From positions 62,001 through 126,000 of the forward strand of contig CACCBF010000003.1 in NCBI GenBank assembly GCA_902544135.1: a stretch of DNA of 64,000 nucleotides, written 5' to 3'. Origin of the DNA: an uncultured Pelagibacteraceae bacterium (GTDB lineage Bacteria > Pseudomonadota > Alphaproteobacteria > Pelagibacterales > Pelagibacteraceae). The position numbers and the translations under genes are program-made. Every line of letters starts with the position of its first letter. The stretch's first letter is position 1. This document shows positions 43,659 to 52,395 of this stretch, piece by piece. The notes beneath the pieces are model-generated. The model saw only the letters and a list, made by a program, of their open reading frames with translations. It was not told where the DNA came from and made no database searches.

Positions 43659-45113
43659 TTAAGTTCCACAAAAAGTTTTATATTCTTTGTTATTTTCATT
43701 TGGAATTTGATATTTATATGTATTTTTCTTTTCTATGTAAGGGGTTTTTAAAATTTCTAAAAACTCAAAAAGCATTTTAAAGTTATTTTTATTTGCTAGA
43801 TCTAAAGTTTCTTCTACTTTATCATTTCTTGGGATTACAAGTGGGTTAACAGCTCTCATTAATGCTATACTTTTTTCATTAGAACTATTATTCATTATTA
43901 GTCTTTCATCCCATCTCTTTTTCCAATCTTTAAAAACTTTATCCTGAAATTTTTCTTCTTCTTGAACTTTGAATTTCATCAAATGGCAAAAAGTATTTGT
44001 GTAGTCAACTTTTTTTTGATGCATCCAAGTTAATAAATCTAGGATTAAAGTTTTATCTGTACTCTGATTTCCTAGTAAACCAATTTTTTTTCTCATCATT
44101 TCAAGCCACTTTTCCTCATAAGTTTTTTCAAAAGTATTAATTATTTCAGTAGCAATCTCGATTGCCTTTTTTTGATTTTCATCAATCATAGGTATTAGAC
44201 ATTCTGCAAATCTTGATAAATTCCACTTTGTAATAATTGGTTGATTGCAGTAAGCGTATCTTCCCATATGATCAATAGAACTAAAAACAGTTTTCGGATC
44301 ATAAGTATCCATAAATGCACATGGGCCATAGTCAATTGTTTCTCCTGAAATAGACATATTATCAGTGTTCATAACCCCATGAATGAAACCCACTCTCATC
44401 CAATTTACTACTAGATCAGTTTGTTCATTCATAAGATTAATTAAAAGATCTATTGCTTTATTTTTTGAATTTATCAGTTTTGGGTAGTGTCTATTAATTA
44501 CATATTTCAATAATATCTCTAATTCATCTTTTTTATCTCTTGCTGCAATATATTGAAAAGTTCCAACCCTAATATGACTTAAAGCCACTCTAGTTAGTAT
44601 TGCACCTTCTAAAAAAGTATCTCGCATTATTTTTTCACCTGTCTTTGCTACGGCTAAACTTCTTGTTGAAGGGATGTTGAGATTATGCATTGCCTCACTT
44701 ATAATATATTCTCTCAACATTGGACCTAATGCTGCTCTACCATCACCATTTCTTGAGAATGATGTTTTGCCTGATCCTTTTAATTGAATATCAAATCTTT
44801 TATTATCATTAGTTATATGTTCACCTATTAATATTGCTCTACCATCACCAAGCATTGTAAAGTGTCCAAATTGATGGCCTGCATATGCTTGAGCAATTGT
44901 ATTACTACCTTCAGGAAGAGTATTTCCTGTAAATAAAGATGACAGCTTGTCTTTATCAATTTTTGTTAGATCTAGATCTAATTCTTTAGCTAAACTCTCA
45001 TTAATAATTACTAATTCAGGACTCTTTACAGCTACAGGTTTAATATGTTCCTTAAAAGCATCAGATAATCTTGAAAAAGAATTATCAAAATTCCAATTTA
45101 TATTATTTTCCAT
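43659..45113 (-). CDS. selO: Protein adenylyltransferase SelO (YdiU)
   Basis: A 484-residue pseudokinase-fold enzyme. GHQFGHFTMLGDGRAILIGE, the block QLKGSGKTSFSRNGDGRAAL with the nucleotide-binding Lys, and HGVMNTDNMSISGETIDYGP with the metal-binding Asn/Asp are nearly textbook. The chain ends in TFCGT, with the Cys that corresponds to selenocysteine in animal SELENOO. SelO transfers AMP from ATP to Ser/Thr/Tyr of target proteins and is connected to redox stress. msrA follows 6 bases upstream on the same strand, supporting a redox role. Confidence 0.95.
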   Translation of the reverse strand: MENNINWNFDNSFSRLSDAFKEHIKPVAVKSPELVIINESLAKELDLDLTKIDKDKLSSLFTGNTLPEGSNTIAQAYAGHQFGHFTMLGDGRAILIGEHITNDNKRFDIQLKGSGKTSFSRNGDGRAALGPMLREYIISEAMHNLNIPSTRSLAVAKTGEKIMRDTFLEGAILTRVALSHIRVGTFQYIAARDKKDELEILLKYVINRHYPKLINSKNKAIDLLINLMNEQTDLVVNWMRVGFIHGVMNTDNMSISGETIDYGPCAFMDTYDPKTVFSSIDHMGRYAYCNQPIITKWNLSRFAECLIPMIDENQKKAIEIATEIINTFEKTYEEKWLEMMRKKIGLLGNQSTDKTLILDLLTWMHQKKVDYTNTFCHLMKFKVQEEEKFQDKVFKDWKKRWDERLIMNNSSNEKSIALMRAVNPLVIPRNDKVEETLDLANKNNFKMLFEFLEILKTPYIEKKNTYKYQIPNENNKEYKTFCGT

Positions 45114-45119
45114 AAAAAA

Positions 45120-45695
45120 CTATTGACTCCAAATCCTTCTTAAAATTTCTTCTCTACCACATGCCTTTTTGTATCTTAAATACCTTTCTAGCTTAATCTT
45201 ATAAAAGTCCTGATGATACTCTTCAGCTCTATAAAATTTTTCAAAACTTCGAATGTATGTAACAACTTTTTTGTTAAATCTGTTTTCTAATTCTTTAATA
45301 TCTTTTTCTATTAATTTCTTTTCATTAGTGTTTTGATAAAATGTAACAGATCTGTAGCTATAACCTTTGTCACAAAACTGTCCGTAAGAGTCAAACGGAT
45401 CTATATTAATCCAAAAATTTTCAAGTAACTTTTCATATGAAATAATTTTTTTATTATAGACAACTTCTACCACCTCAAAGTGACCGGTATTTCCATATGT
45501 CACCTCTTTGTATGTTGGGTTCTCAGTAACTCCACCTGAATAACCTGAAATTACTTCTTCTACACCATTTAACTTTTCAAAAGACTCTTCCATACACCAA
45601 AAACAACCACCAGCAAAATATGCTTTATCTTTTTGAGCTGAATATGAATAATTGATATTATTAAGAATTATAAAAATTATTATAAAATATCTCAT
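45120..45695 (-). CDS. msrA: Peptide methionine sulfoxide reductase MsrA, with signal peptide
   Basis: A 191-residue MsrA. The active-site motif GGCFWC is at residues 29-34 (catalytic Cys31), GYSGG and GHFEVVEV follow, and YHQDF lies near the end. Residues 1-19 are a hydrophobic signal peptide ending SYSA, so the enzyme is probably periplasmic, unlike the cytosolic E. coli MsrA. It reduces (S)-methionine sulfoxide in oxidised proteins. Two cysteines (Cys34 and the late ACGREE Cys) could serve as resolving residues. Likely co-transcribed with selO. Confidence 0.93.
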   Translation of the reverse strand: MRYFIIIFIILNNINYSYSAQKDKAYFAGGCFWCMEESFEKLNGVEEVISGYSGGVTENPTYKEVTYGNTGHFEVVEVVYNKKIISYEKLLENFWINIDPFDSYGQFCDKGYSYRSVTFYQNTNEKKLIEKDIKELENRFNKKVVTYIRSFEKFYRAEEYHQDFYKIKLERYLRYKKACGREEILRRIWSQ

Positions 45696-45735
45696 TAAAT
45701 ATCATAAACAAAATTGTTATGATAAGTCCATTGTA

Positions 45736-45770
45736 TTAAAGGTAGCCAATTTAAAATAGGCTACCTTTAA
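45736..45770 (-). terminator. Terminator hairpin after formate dehydrogenase
   Basis: TTAAAGGTAGCC at 45736-45747 pairs perfectly with GGCTACCTTTAA at 45759-45770 around an 11-base loop. It lies 17 bases beyond the stop of the minus-strand formate dehydrogenase gene and before msrA, ending in T residues on the minus strand. Confidence 0.75.
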
Positions 45771-45786
45771 TAACTTGATTTAAGAA

Positions 45787-46986
45787 TTATTTTTTTTTGT
45801 ATTTCGCTGCTTCTTCAGATCCACCAGTAGCTGACCCTTTACTGTATGAGTGAGCTCCCATACCAGCTAACTGACCATCTTTGACAATTAAATACTGATT
45901 TCTAATTTCTTTTCCATCGAAGAAACATTCTAATATCTCTCTAACACCATCTGCATATCTTGATTGTGCAGTTAAAGATGTACCAGAAGTGTGAGGTGTC
46001 ATACCGTGGTTCGGCATACTTCTCCACACATGATCATTTGGTGCAGGTTGTGGGAACCAAACATCACCAGCATAACCACTTAGCTGACCACTCTTAAGAG
46101 CTTTTGCAATTGCATCTCGATTACAAATTTTTCCTCGAGCTGTATTAACAATGTAAGCACCCTTCTTCATCTTGCTTATCATAGCATCATCAAATAAGTT
46201 TTCTGTTTCTGGATGAAGTGGACAATTGATTGTTACAACGTCACAAACTTTAACCATTGATTCTACAGTTTCATGAAATGTTAAATTAAGCTCTTTTTCA
46301 ACACTCTCAGGCAATCTGTGTCTATCAAAATAATGCAAATGTGTATCAAATGGTTTCATTTTTCTTAATGCATCTAAGCCTATTCTTCCAGCTGCAACTG
46401 TTCCAATATGCATACCTTCAACATCATAAGATCTTTGAACAGCATCAGCAATATTCCAACCACCTTCATTAACGATTCTGTGTTGGTTATGATAATCTCT
46501 AACCATTGACACAATCATCATCACAATATGCTCAGCAACTGACCTTGAATTACAATAAGTTACTTCAACGACATCAATTTTGTTATCCATTGCTGCTTGT
46601 AAATCAACATGGTCTGAGCCGATACCTGCCGTTATTGCCATTTTTAAATTTTTAGCTTTAGCTATTCTTTCTTTGGTTAAGTAGTAAGGAAAAAAAGGTT
46701 GAGATATAACTATATCTGCATCAACTATATGTTTATCAGCCTCACAACCATCTCCATCTTTACTATTTGTAACAACAAATTCATGTCCGTTACTTTCTAA
46801 AAATTTTCTTAAACCAAGTTCACCAGAAACACATCCTAGTAACTGGCCTGGCGTATAATCTCTTCCTTTAGGTGATGGAAGTGTCATACCATCCGGATAC
46901 TTATCTATTTTTGGAAGTTCCGATAAAGCATATGATTTTGGCATCCCTCCCTTTGGGTCATCATATAAGATACATAATATTTTCAT
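45787..46986 (-). CDS. fdh: NAD-dependent formate dehydrogenase
   Basis: A 399-residue enzyme of the D-2-hydroxyacid dehydrogenase superfamily, metal-free type. AITAGIGSDHVDL, EVTYCNSRSVAEH and NTARGKICNRDAI are formate-dehydrogenase motifs (the Asn in TYCNS and the Arg in TARG handle formate and NAD), and TPHTSGTSL gives the catalytic His. FFPYYLT near residue 98 forms the substrate pocket. It oxidises formate to CO2 with NADH formation. Start: AGGAGA lies four bases before the ATG. Flanked by a promoter and a terminator, so it is a single-gene unit. Confidence 0.94.
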   Translation of the reverse strand: MKILCILYDDPKGGMPKSYALSELPKIDKYPDGMTLPSPKGRDYTPGQLLGCVSGELGLRKFLESNGHEFVVTNSKDGDGCEADKHIVDADIVISQPFFPYYLTKERIAKAKNLKMAITAGIGSDHVDLQAAMDNKIDVVEVTYCNSRSVAEHIVMMIVSMVRDYHNQHRIVNEGGWNIADAVQRSYDVEGMHIGTVAAGRIGLDALRKMKPFDTHLHYFDRHRLPESVEKELNLTFHETVESMVKVCDVVTINCPLHPETENLFDDAMISKMKKGAYIVNTARGKICNRDAIAKALKSGQLSGYAGDVWFPQPAPNDHVWRSMPNHGMTPHTSGTSLTAQSRYADGVREILECFFDGKEIRNQYLIVKDGQLAGMGAHSYSKGSATGGSEEAAKYKKK

Positions 46987-47015
46987 TAAATCTCCTCTGT
47001 AATTTAAATTAAATT

Positions 47016-47045
47016 ATTACATCTAACCCTATTTTTAAGGATCAA
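47016..47045 (-). promoter_or_regulatory. Promoter of the formate dehydrogenase gene
   Basis: On the minus strand TTGATC (47040-47045) and TGTAAT (47016-47021) are separated by 18 bases, four and five matches to the sigma-70 elements. The message would start near 47009 and carry the AGGAGA site at 46991-46996 before the ATG at 46986. Confidence 0.5.
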
Positions 47046-47054
47046 GCAAATAAA

Positions 47055-47519
47055 TTATTTTCTACTTGGATATTTTTTTTTTAAAATAAAACGATTAATT
47101 ACTATCGCAAAAACTAAAATTATAACTGAGCCAGTTATCACTGGGCTAAAAAGATAATCAATTGAGACACTACCAATTATGACAATAATTGGGTTCCCTC
47201 CTGCAGGTGGATGAGTAACATTAAACAATATCATTAAACCAACCCCTAAACCTACAGCTAAAGGGATTATCAAAAATATTGGAAGTGGGACTAGATATAG
47301 AAAAAATAATCCTACTAAAGTAGTTGTGAAGTGTCCAAAAAAAACATTTTTGGGTTGAGCGAACGGACTTTCGGGATATCCAAATAACAAAACCATCGAT
47401 GATCCAAATGAGGCTAGTAAAAAAATACCCATTTCAGTTTTGTAAGTTAGCCCAGTTAGTGCGCCAATTGTAATTATTGAAAATAAACCAGCTAAGAAAG
47501 ATTGTTTGATATTACTCAT
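47055..47519 (-). CDS. HPP-family membrane protein
   Basis: A 154-residue protein with four to five hydrophobic helices. FNVTHPPAGGNPIIVIIGS contains the HPP signature, and FLLASFGSSMVLLFGYPESPFAQPKNVFFGH is the second conserved block. Some cyanobacterial members transport nitrite across membranes; for most the role is unknown. It lies 5 bases downstream of the IscU-like gene on the same strand. Confidence 0.85.
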   Translation of the reverse strand: MSNIKQSFLAGLFSIITIGALTGLTYKTEMGIFLLASFGSSMVLLFGYPESPFAQPKNVFFGHFTTTLVGLFFLYLVPLPIFLIIPLAVGLGVGLMILFNVTHPPAGGNPIIVIIGSVSIDYLFSPVITGSVIILVFAIVINRFILKKKYPSRK

Positions 47520-47524
47520 AAAAG

Positions 47525-47923
47525 TTAGTTTGATACTATTTTTTTAAGAGCTTTAAAAGGTAATAATATACAATCTTTTCGGGCAAAGTTCTCTTTAATA
47601 AACAAATTTGAAAATAATTTTAGATTATCATTAAAATTTTTTTTATCTTTATTAAAGAATAATTTTGCATCATCACATAACTTAACAATTTTATCTTTTT
47701 TGCTATTTATAGAAATCATTGAAAGTAGACTCGCGGATGCTTGGCAATATATACAAGAAGCTGTTTGATAACCAAAATTAATTATCTTATCTTCTTTTAT
47801 TATCAATTTTATTTGAATTTCATCTCCGCATATAGAATTTTTTAATTTTGAATAGTGAGTATGATTTTTAATATCCTTATTATTTTTTGAATTAGCTGCA
47901 ATATTTATTATTTCTAAATTCAT
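47525..47923 (-). CDS. IscU/NifU-type iron-sulfur scaffold protein
   Basis: A 132-residue protein of the IscU/SufU fold. The cluster cysteines are Cys32 in SICGDE, Cys57 (with an extra Cys60) in ASCIYC, and Cys118 in RKDC; Asp34 follows the first. FGYQTASCIYCQASASLLS is the standard middle block. It assembles iron-sulfur clusters for transfer to apoproteins, probably with a SUF system encoded elsewhere. The extra Cys60 is unusual. Upstream of the HPP gene, with only 5 bases between them. Confidence 0.85.
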   Translation of the reverse strand: MNLEIINIAANSKNNKDIKNHTHYSKLKNSICGDEIQIKLIIKEDKIINFGYQTASCIYCQASASLLSMISINSKKDKIVKLCDDAKLFFNKDKKNFNDNLKLFSNLFIKENFARKDCILLPFKALKKIVSN

Positions 47924-48061
47924 ATAATTATTTATATATTATAAAGTATAATCTTTACCGATACCTTTTAAATATTAAAAAACATCAAAAAAGGAAAGAT
48001 TCTTTTTCCACAATATTTATTTTTGTTGTACTTGAAACTAAATAGAATTAAATACCTATAA

Positions 48062-48967
48062 ATGTTAGAACTTAAAAATGAAAAAATAGCAGTTCCTATT
48101 GTATTATTTGCAGGTCTTATCTGGTCATTTGGTCCGCTAGTCGTAAGATATATGGATGATCCTAATCTAGTGCCGTGGCAGTATATCTTCGGAAGGGGTT
48201 TAACGATTTTTATTCTTTTAAATCTTTATTTATATTTTGAGGAAGGTCTAAATTTTTATAAAAATTATAAAAAGGTGGGTAAATCAGGGATAATTGGTGG
48301 TTGCGGGTTAGGTGTGGCTATGATTTCATTTATTTACTCAATAACAAATACTAGTGCAGCAATCACTTTGTTATGTTTAGCTGCGATGCCTTTTTTTACT
48401 GCTTTACTTGCATTCCTCTTTTTAAAAGAAAAAATTACCTTAAATGTATGGATTTCAATATTTATTGCTACAGTAGGAATTGTAATTATGGCTGTTGGAA
48501 ATAATGAAAAAAATTCGATTGTAGGATTTATTTTTGGTATCACATCTTCTATTGGTTTCTCAATATTTTCTGTGACTTTAAGATGGAGAAAAGAAACTCC
48601 CAAGTTTACTACAGTAGCTATTGCTGGTTTGTTTTGTTTTGTTATAGCTGCCTCAGTAATACTACTCAAAAACCAACCGTTTTTTTCAACGAGTTATAAC
48701 TCATCATTGTTCTCTCTTCATGGAACTTTGGTGTGTATTGGAATGATTTTATATGCAATTGGATCAAAAGCAATTCCTGCAGCAGAGTTGACTTTACTAT
48801 CATTGACCGAAGTAATTGGTGGAATTTTTTGGGTTTGGTTACCACTATTTGGTATAAATGAAATTCCTACAACAAACACAATTGTTGGTGGATTTTTTCT
48901 TTTTATTTCTCTTTTTTATTACAGTTTAATAATGAGATGGAATAAAAGATACATAGCATTAAATTAA
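48062..48967 (+). CDS. DMT-family (EamA) permease
   Basis: A 301-residue ten-helix permease in two EamA halves: VPIVLFAGLIWSFGPLVVRYM opens the first and IVGFIFGITSSIGFSIFSVT the second. The helix 4 segment LLCLAAMPFFTALLAFLFLKEKI is typical of the family. It probably imports or exports an amino acid or small metabolite; the substrate is unknown. The 138-base upstream spacer from 47924 contains TAGAAT, a possible -10 element. Confidence 0.82.
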   Translation: MLELKNEKIAVPIVLFAGLIWSFGPLVVRYMDDPNLVPWQYIFGRGLTIFILLNLYLYFEEGLNFYKNYKKVGKSGIIGGCGLGVAMISFIYSITNTSAAITLLCLAAMPFFTALLAFLFLKEKITLNVWISIFIATVGIVIMAVGNNEKNSIVGFIFGITSSIGFSIFSVTLRWRKETPKFTTVAIAGLFCFVIAASVILLKNQPFFSTSYNSSLFSLHGTLVCIGMILYAIGSKAIPAAELTLLSLTEVIGGIFWVWLPLFGINEIPTTNTIVGGFFLFISLFYYSLIMRWNKRYIALN

Positions 48968-49013
48968 AATTTCATTGAAAAAAAAAATATTATATCACTA
49001 GTCATTTGATGAA

Positions 49014-50129
49014 ATGGACAAAAAAAATATAGTAGTTAATAGTTGGAATGAGTGGGATCCACTAAAACATGTAATAGTGGGTAGGGCAGATGGTACTTGT
49101 ATACCTGCACCCGAACCAGCTTTAGACGCAAAAGTTCCAGAGGACTCGGACATGAAAGGAAAATTTGGTCCAAGAACGAAAGATTCAATAGATAAAGCAA
49201 ACGAACTATTAAATAATTTTTCAAATGTTTTAGAAAAAAGGGGTATCAAAGTCGATAGACCAGAACCAATTAATTTTAACCAAAAAATTTCTACACCAGA
49301 TTGGAAAGCAGAAACAATGTTTGGCTGTATGCCTCCAAGGGATGTTCTCCTAACAGTAGGAAATGAAATCTTAGAAGCTACGATGAGCTATAGATGTAGA
49401 TGGTTTGAATATTTATGTTATCGACCTCTTTTAAAAAAGTATTATGAGGAGGACTTAAATATGAGACATGAGTCTGCTCCAAAGCCAAGATTGACTGATG
49501 CTGATTATAGAAAAGATTATTTGTCAGATAAAATTGGCATACAAAAGAGACTTCAATGGACTGAAGAAAAATTTTTTGTAACTACTGAGGAGGAACCTTT
49601 ATTTGATGCTGCAGATGTCCTAAGATTTGGAAAAGATTTAATAGTTCAACATGGGTTTACTACAAATTTAAAAGGTATAGATTGGCTAAAAAGACATTAT
49701 AAAGACCATAGAGTTCACGCTGTAAACTTTCCAGGGGACCCATATCCAATACATATAGATGCTACTTTTACTCCTATTAAAGAAGGATTGATAATTAATA
49801 ACCCTCAAAGAAGATTACCAAAGGAGCAAAGAAAACTTTTTGAGAAAAATGGATGGGAAATAATTGATGCTGCCCAACCGGCACACAATGAACCACCACC
49901 TCTTTGTTATTCCTCAGTTTGGCTCTCAATGAATGTACTAGTTTTAGATCCAAAAACAGTCTGTGTAGAAAAAAGTGAAAAATATCAAGCAGAACAACTT
50001 GATAAATTAGGGATGGAAGTTATTCCGATTGATTTAAGAGATGCATATGCGTTTGGAGGTGGACTTCATTGTTCTACAGCAGACGTGTTTAGAGAAGGGG
50101 ATTTAAAAGATTATTTTCCAAAACAATAA
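49014..50129 (+). CDS. Glycine amidinotransferase-like enzyme (AGAT family)
   Basis: A 371-residue amidinotransferase. NSWNEWDPLKHVIVGRADG opens the fold, ETMFGCMPPRDVLLTVGNEI follows, HIDATF includes the catalytic His, and GGGLHCSTADV has the nucleophile Cys353. The family moves an amidino group from arginine to glycine (making guanidinoacetate) or to other amines. Full length and complete active site suggest an active transferase; the acceptor is inferred. It stands alone, followed by a convergent coiled-coil gene 15 bases away. Confidence 0.85.
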   Translation: MDKKNIVVNSWNEWDPLKHVIVGRADGTCIPAPEPALDAKVPEDSDMKGKFGPRTKDSIDKANELLNNFSNVLEKRGIKVDRPEPINFNQKISTPDWKAETMFGCMPPRDVLLTVGNEILEATMSYRCRWFEYLCYRPLLKKYYEEDLNMRHESAPKPRLTDADYRKDYLSDKIGIQKRLQWTEEKFFVTTEEEPLFDAADVLRFGKDLIVQHGFTTNLKGIDWLKRHYKDHRVHAVNFPGDPYPIHIDATFTPIKEGLIINNPQRRLPKEQRKLFEKNGWEIIDAAQPAHNEPPPLCYSSVWLSMNVLVLDPKTVCVEKSEKYQAEQLDKLGMEVIPIDLRDAYAFGGGLHCSTADVFREGDLKDYFPKQ

Positions 50130-50144
50130 ACAAATTAATTTTTT

Positions 50145-50879
50145 TTAGTTTTCTTTCGATTTGTCGATATCAAATTTTTCCAATTGGCTTAAAGAGCTTT
50201 TGGTATTATCATTTAAATTTTCGAATTTAGCACGTCTTTCCATCTCTTTTTGTAACAATTTTTGCTCTCTTCTCATTTCTTCTTGTTCCTTTAGTTTTTG
50301 ATCTCTATCGAATTTGTCTTCCCATTCTCTAATTTTTATATATTCAATTTCTTTCTCTTTATCTTCCAATTCTTTTAATCTTTTTAATTCTCTATTTTTA
50401 CGTCTTTGATCTTTAAGATCTCTTTGGTATAATTCATCTTCTCTTACTTTTAAGTCAATATCTTTTCTATTTTGTTCTTCTTCTCGTGTTTTTAATTGCT
50501 TTTCTTTTTCTCTTAATTCTTTTGCTACCAGAACTAATTCTTCATCTTTCCTAACCAATCTTTCACTCTCAATTTTTTGTTTTTCATCTTTTAATTTAAT
50601 TTCTTTTTCTTTTAATCTAATTTCATCTTCGCTTGTTTTTAGTTTATTATTTTCTTTATTCAATTTGTCTTCCCAGGCTTTTAAATCTTTTTTTTCTTTT
50701 AAAAGTGAATTTCTTTCCTCAAGTTTCTGTAATTTTATTGCCTTAATTTTGTTTTGTTCTTTATTTTTTTTATAATTTGTTATTGCAGAGGCAATAGATT
50801 TTGTAGTAAAGGAAGCAATCTTTGACAGTCCAAGCTTTTCTCTACCTATTCTAGTCCGAGCTTTTTTTTTTGTTTTCAT
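50145..50879 (-). CDS. Charged coiled-coil protein of unknown function
   Basis: A 244-residue protein from the ATG at 50879 (MKTKKKARTRIGREK); a TTG at 50921 would add 14 residues. After a basic N terminus of about 40 residues, almost the whole chain (about 45-225) is a Glu/Lys/Arg-rich heptad-like coiled coil with repeats of the form LK(V/T)REDE and K(E/D)K. There is no signal peptide or membrane segment. No family I recognise; it may be a structural, nucleoid or envelope tether protein. It is separated from its neighbours by 83 bases upstream. Confidence 0.6.
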   Translation of the reverse strand: MKTKKKARTRIGREKLGLSKIASFTTKSIASAITNYKKNKEQNKIKAIKLQKLEERNSLLKEKKDLKAWEDKLNKENNKLKTSEDEIRLKEKEIKLKDEKQKIESERLVRKDEELVLVAKELREKEKQLKTREEEQNRKDIDLKVREDELYQRDLKDQRRKNRELKRLKELEDKEKEIEYIKIREWEDKFDRDQKLKEQEEMRREQKLLQKEMERRAKFENLNDNTKSSLSQLEKFDIDKSKEN

Positions 50880-51004
50880 TTGTAAAAACTTTATTTCACT
50901 AGAGAAATAATTATTATTCAATAAAAATTTTTAAAAATATTATTGAAAAATTATGTTTCAAAGCTACAACCTGAAAGGGATAATTAATTGAGCTGATTAT
51001 CTTT

Positions 51005-52339
51005 TTAAACTTGTTTACTCTCTTTTTTATATTTTACACCTTTTCTCTCAAGTATTTCTTTAACCTTGTCAGAATAAGGCTCTTCAATGTGTTCTGTCGA
51101 TGGATTTAGCTCAATACCAGCTGGCGTAATTGTTTGGGGCATTGCTACGAATTGAGAGTCTGGATTTTCAACAGTTTTTCTTACTTTCATTCTGTACATA
51201 CCAAAAAAACCAATTACAGAATGAAAAAAAAATAAAAAAACAAAAAATCCATTTGGACCAACTAAATCCATGAATATCGAGCATAAAAATGGACCACTCA
51301 TCGCACCTAAACCAAATACAAATTGAAGACCCGCTCCAGCAGCCACAAATTTTTCTTTTGGAATGAAATCATTAGTATGTGCTAAAATTAAAGAAAACAT
51401 TGGCAAACTACAAAATGAAAATAGAACCAAAAAAATATAGAACCAGGTTTTACTTGTTGCAAGTCCACCTGGTAAATACATTTGTTTAGTAACTAAAATT
51501 GTTATAATTGCAAAAGCTGCTGCACCAAAACTAGAAAAAACTATTACTTTTCTTCTATCATACATATCTGATATTTTTCCTACTGGAAATTGAGAAATAG
51601 CTCCAGATATAGCCAACAGAAAAGTTACAATTGAAATCTCTAATATAGTAAAATTCATTGAGGTCGCGTACACAGCTAATAGGGTAAATAGTGCAGCCTG
51701 TATAGTTCCATAAAAAAAAGAACTTACGATTCCAAAAGGGGATGACTCATAGAGATCTTTGAGTGTCATAACTTTAATTCTTTTAAATGTTGGTGGTTTT
51801 TTTTTAGTTAGCAAAATGGGAATTAATGCAATTGATGTAATTACAGAAACTAGAATAAAAGGTTCAAAATTTAAAGGACTGCTAAAGTTTAGTAAAAACA
51901 TCCCGATTCCCATTGTTCCATAAAGTATGACCATATAGATCGACAAAACACTTCCTCTATTTTTATTACTTGATCTATCGTTAAGCCAGCTTTCAGCAAC
52001 TGTATAGATACAAACCATACTTATCCCAGTCAAAACTCTTAAAAAAAACCACACTAAAGGATTAACAATTATCGAGTGCATTAAAATTACCAAAGATGAT
52101 AATGATGCAAATGCAGCAAAAACCCTTATATGCCCGACTCTAGATATAATATTGGGAATAGTTGCTGCACCTATAAAATAGCCAACAAAATATCCTGACA
52201 TCATGAAACCAGTTGAGGTTAAGCTAAATTCTTCCTGCACTGCTCTTACTCCCAGGAGAGAACCTTGAAAACCGTAGGCCATCATAATACATCCCATACC
52301 TAAAAATAGTGCCCAGGAATTTTTTAAAACTTTGTTCAT
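51005..52339 (-). CDS. Major facilitator superfamily transporter
   Basis: A 444-residue MFS transporter with twelve predicted helices. GIGMFLL and SDMYDRRKVIV (the loop 8-9 motif, G-x-L-x-D-R-x-G-R-R type) are visible, and LGVRAVQEEFSLTSTGFMMSGYF at helices 1-2 matches the group of bacterial MFS proteins sometimes annotated UMF. The last 60 residues form a charged cytoplasmic tail. The substrate is unknown. 48 bases downstream of a DMT permease gene on the same strand. Confidence 0.82.
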   Translation of the reverse strand: MNKVLKNSWALFLGMGCIMMAYGFQGSLLGVRAVQEEFSLTSTGFMMSGYFVGYFIGAATIPNIISRVGHIRVFAAFASLSSLVILMHSIIVNPLVWFFLRVLTGISMVCIYTVAESWLNDRSSNKNRGSVLSIYMVILYGTMGIGMFLLNFSSPLNFEPFILVSVITSIALIPILLTKKKPPTFKRIKVMTLKDLYESSPFGIVSSFFYGTIQAALFTLLAVYATSMNFTILEISIVTFLLAISGAISQFPVGKISDMYDRRKVIVFSSFGAAAFAIITILVTKQMYLPGGLATSKTWFYIFLVLFSFCSLPMFSLILAHTNDFIPKEKFVAAGAGLQFVFGLGAMSGPFLCSIFMDLVGPNGFFVFLFFFHSVIGFFGMYRMKVRKTVENPDSQFVAMPQTITPAGIELNPSTEHIEEPYSDKVKEILERKGVKYKKESKQV

Positions 52340-52395
52340 AAGAAGATTTAACTATTTGCGATGTATTATTAAATCAAGTCTTAATTGTGACAAAA

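Noticed and set aside
47924..48061. A small RNA or terminator in the spacer before the DMT permease (GGAAA...TTTCC)
   Set aside because: The stem is only five base pairs and A+T rich; it is not distinguishable from background.
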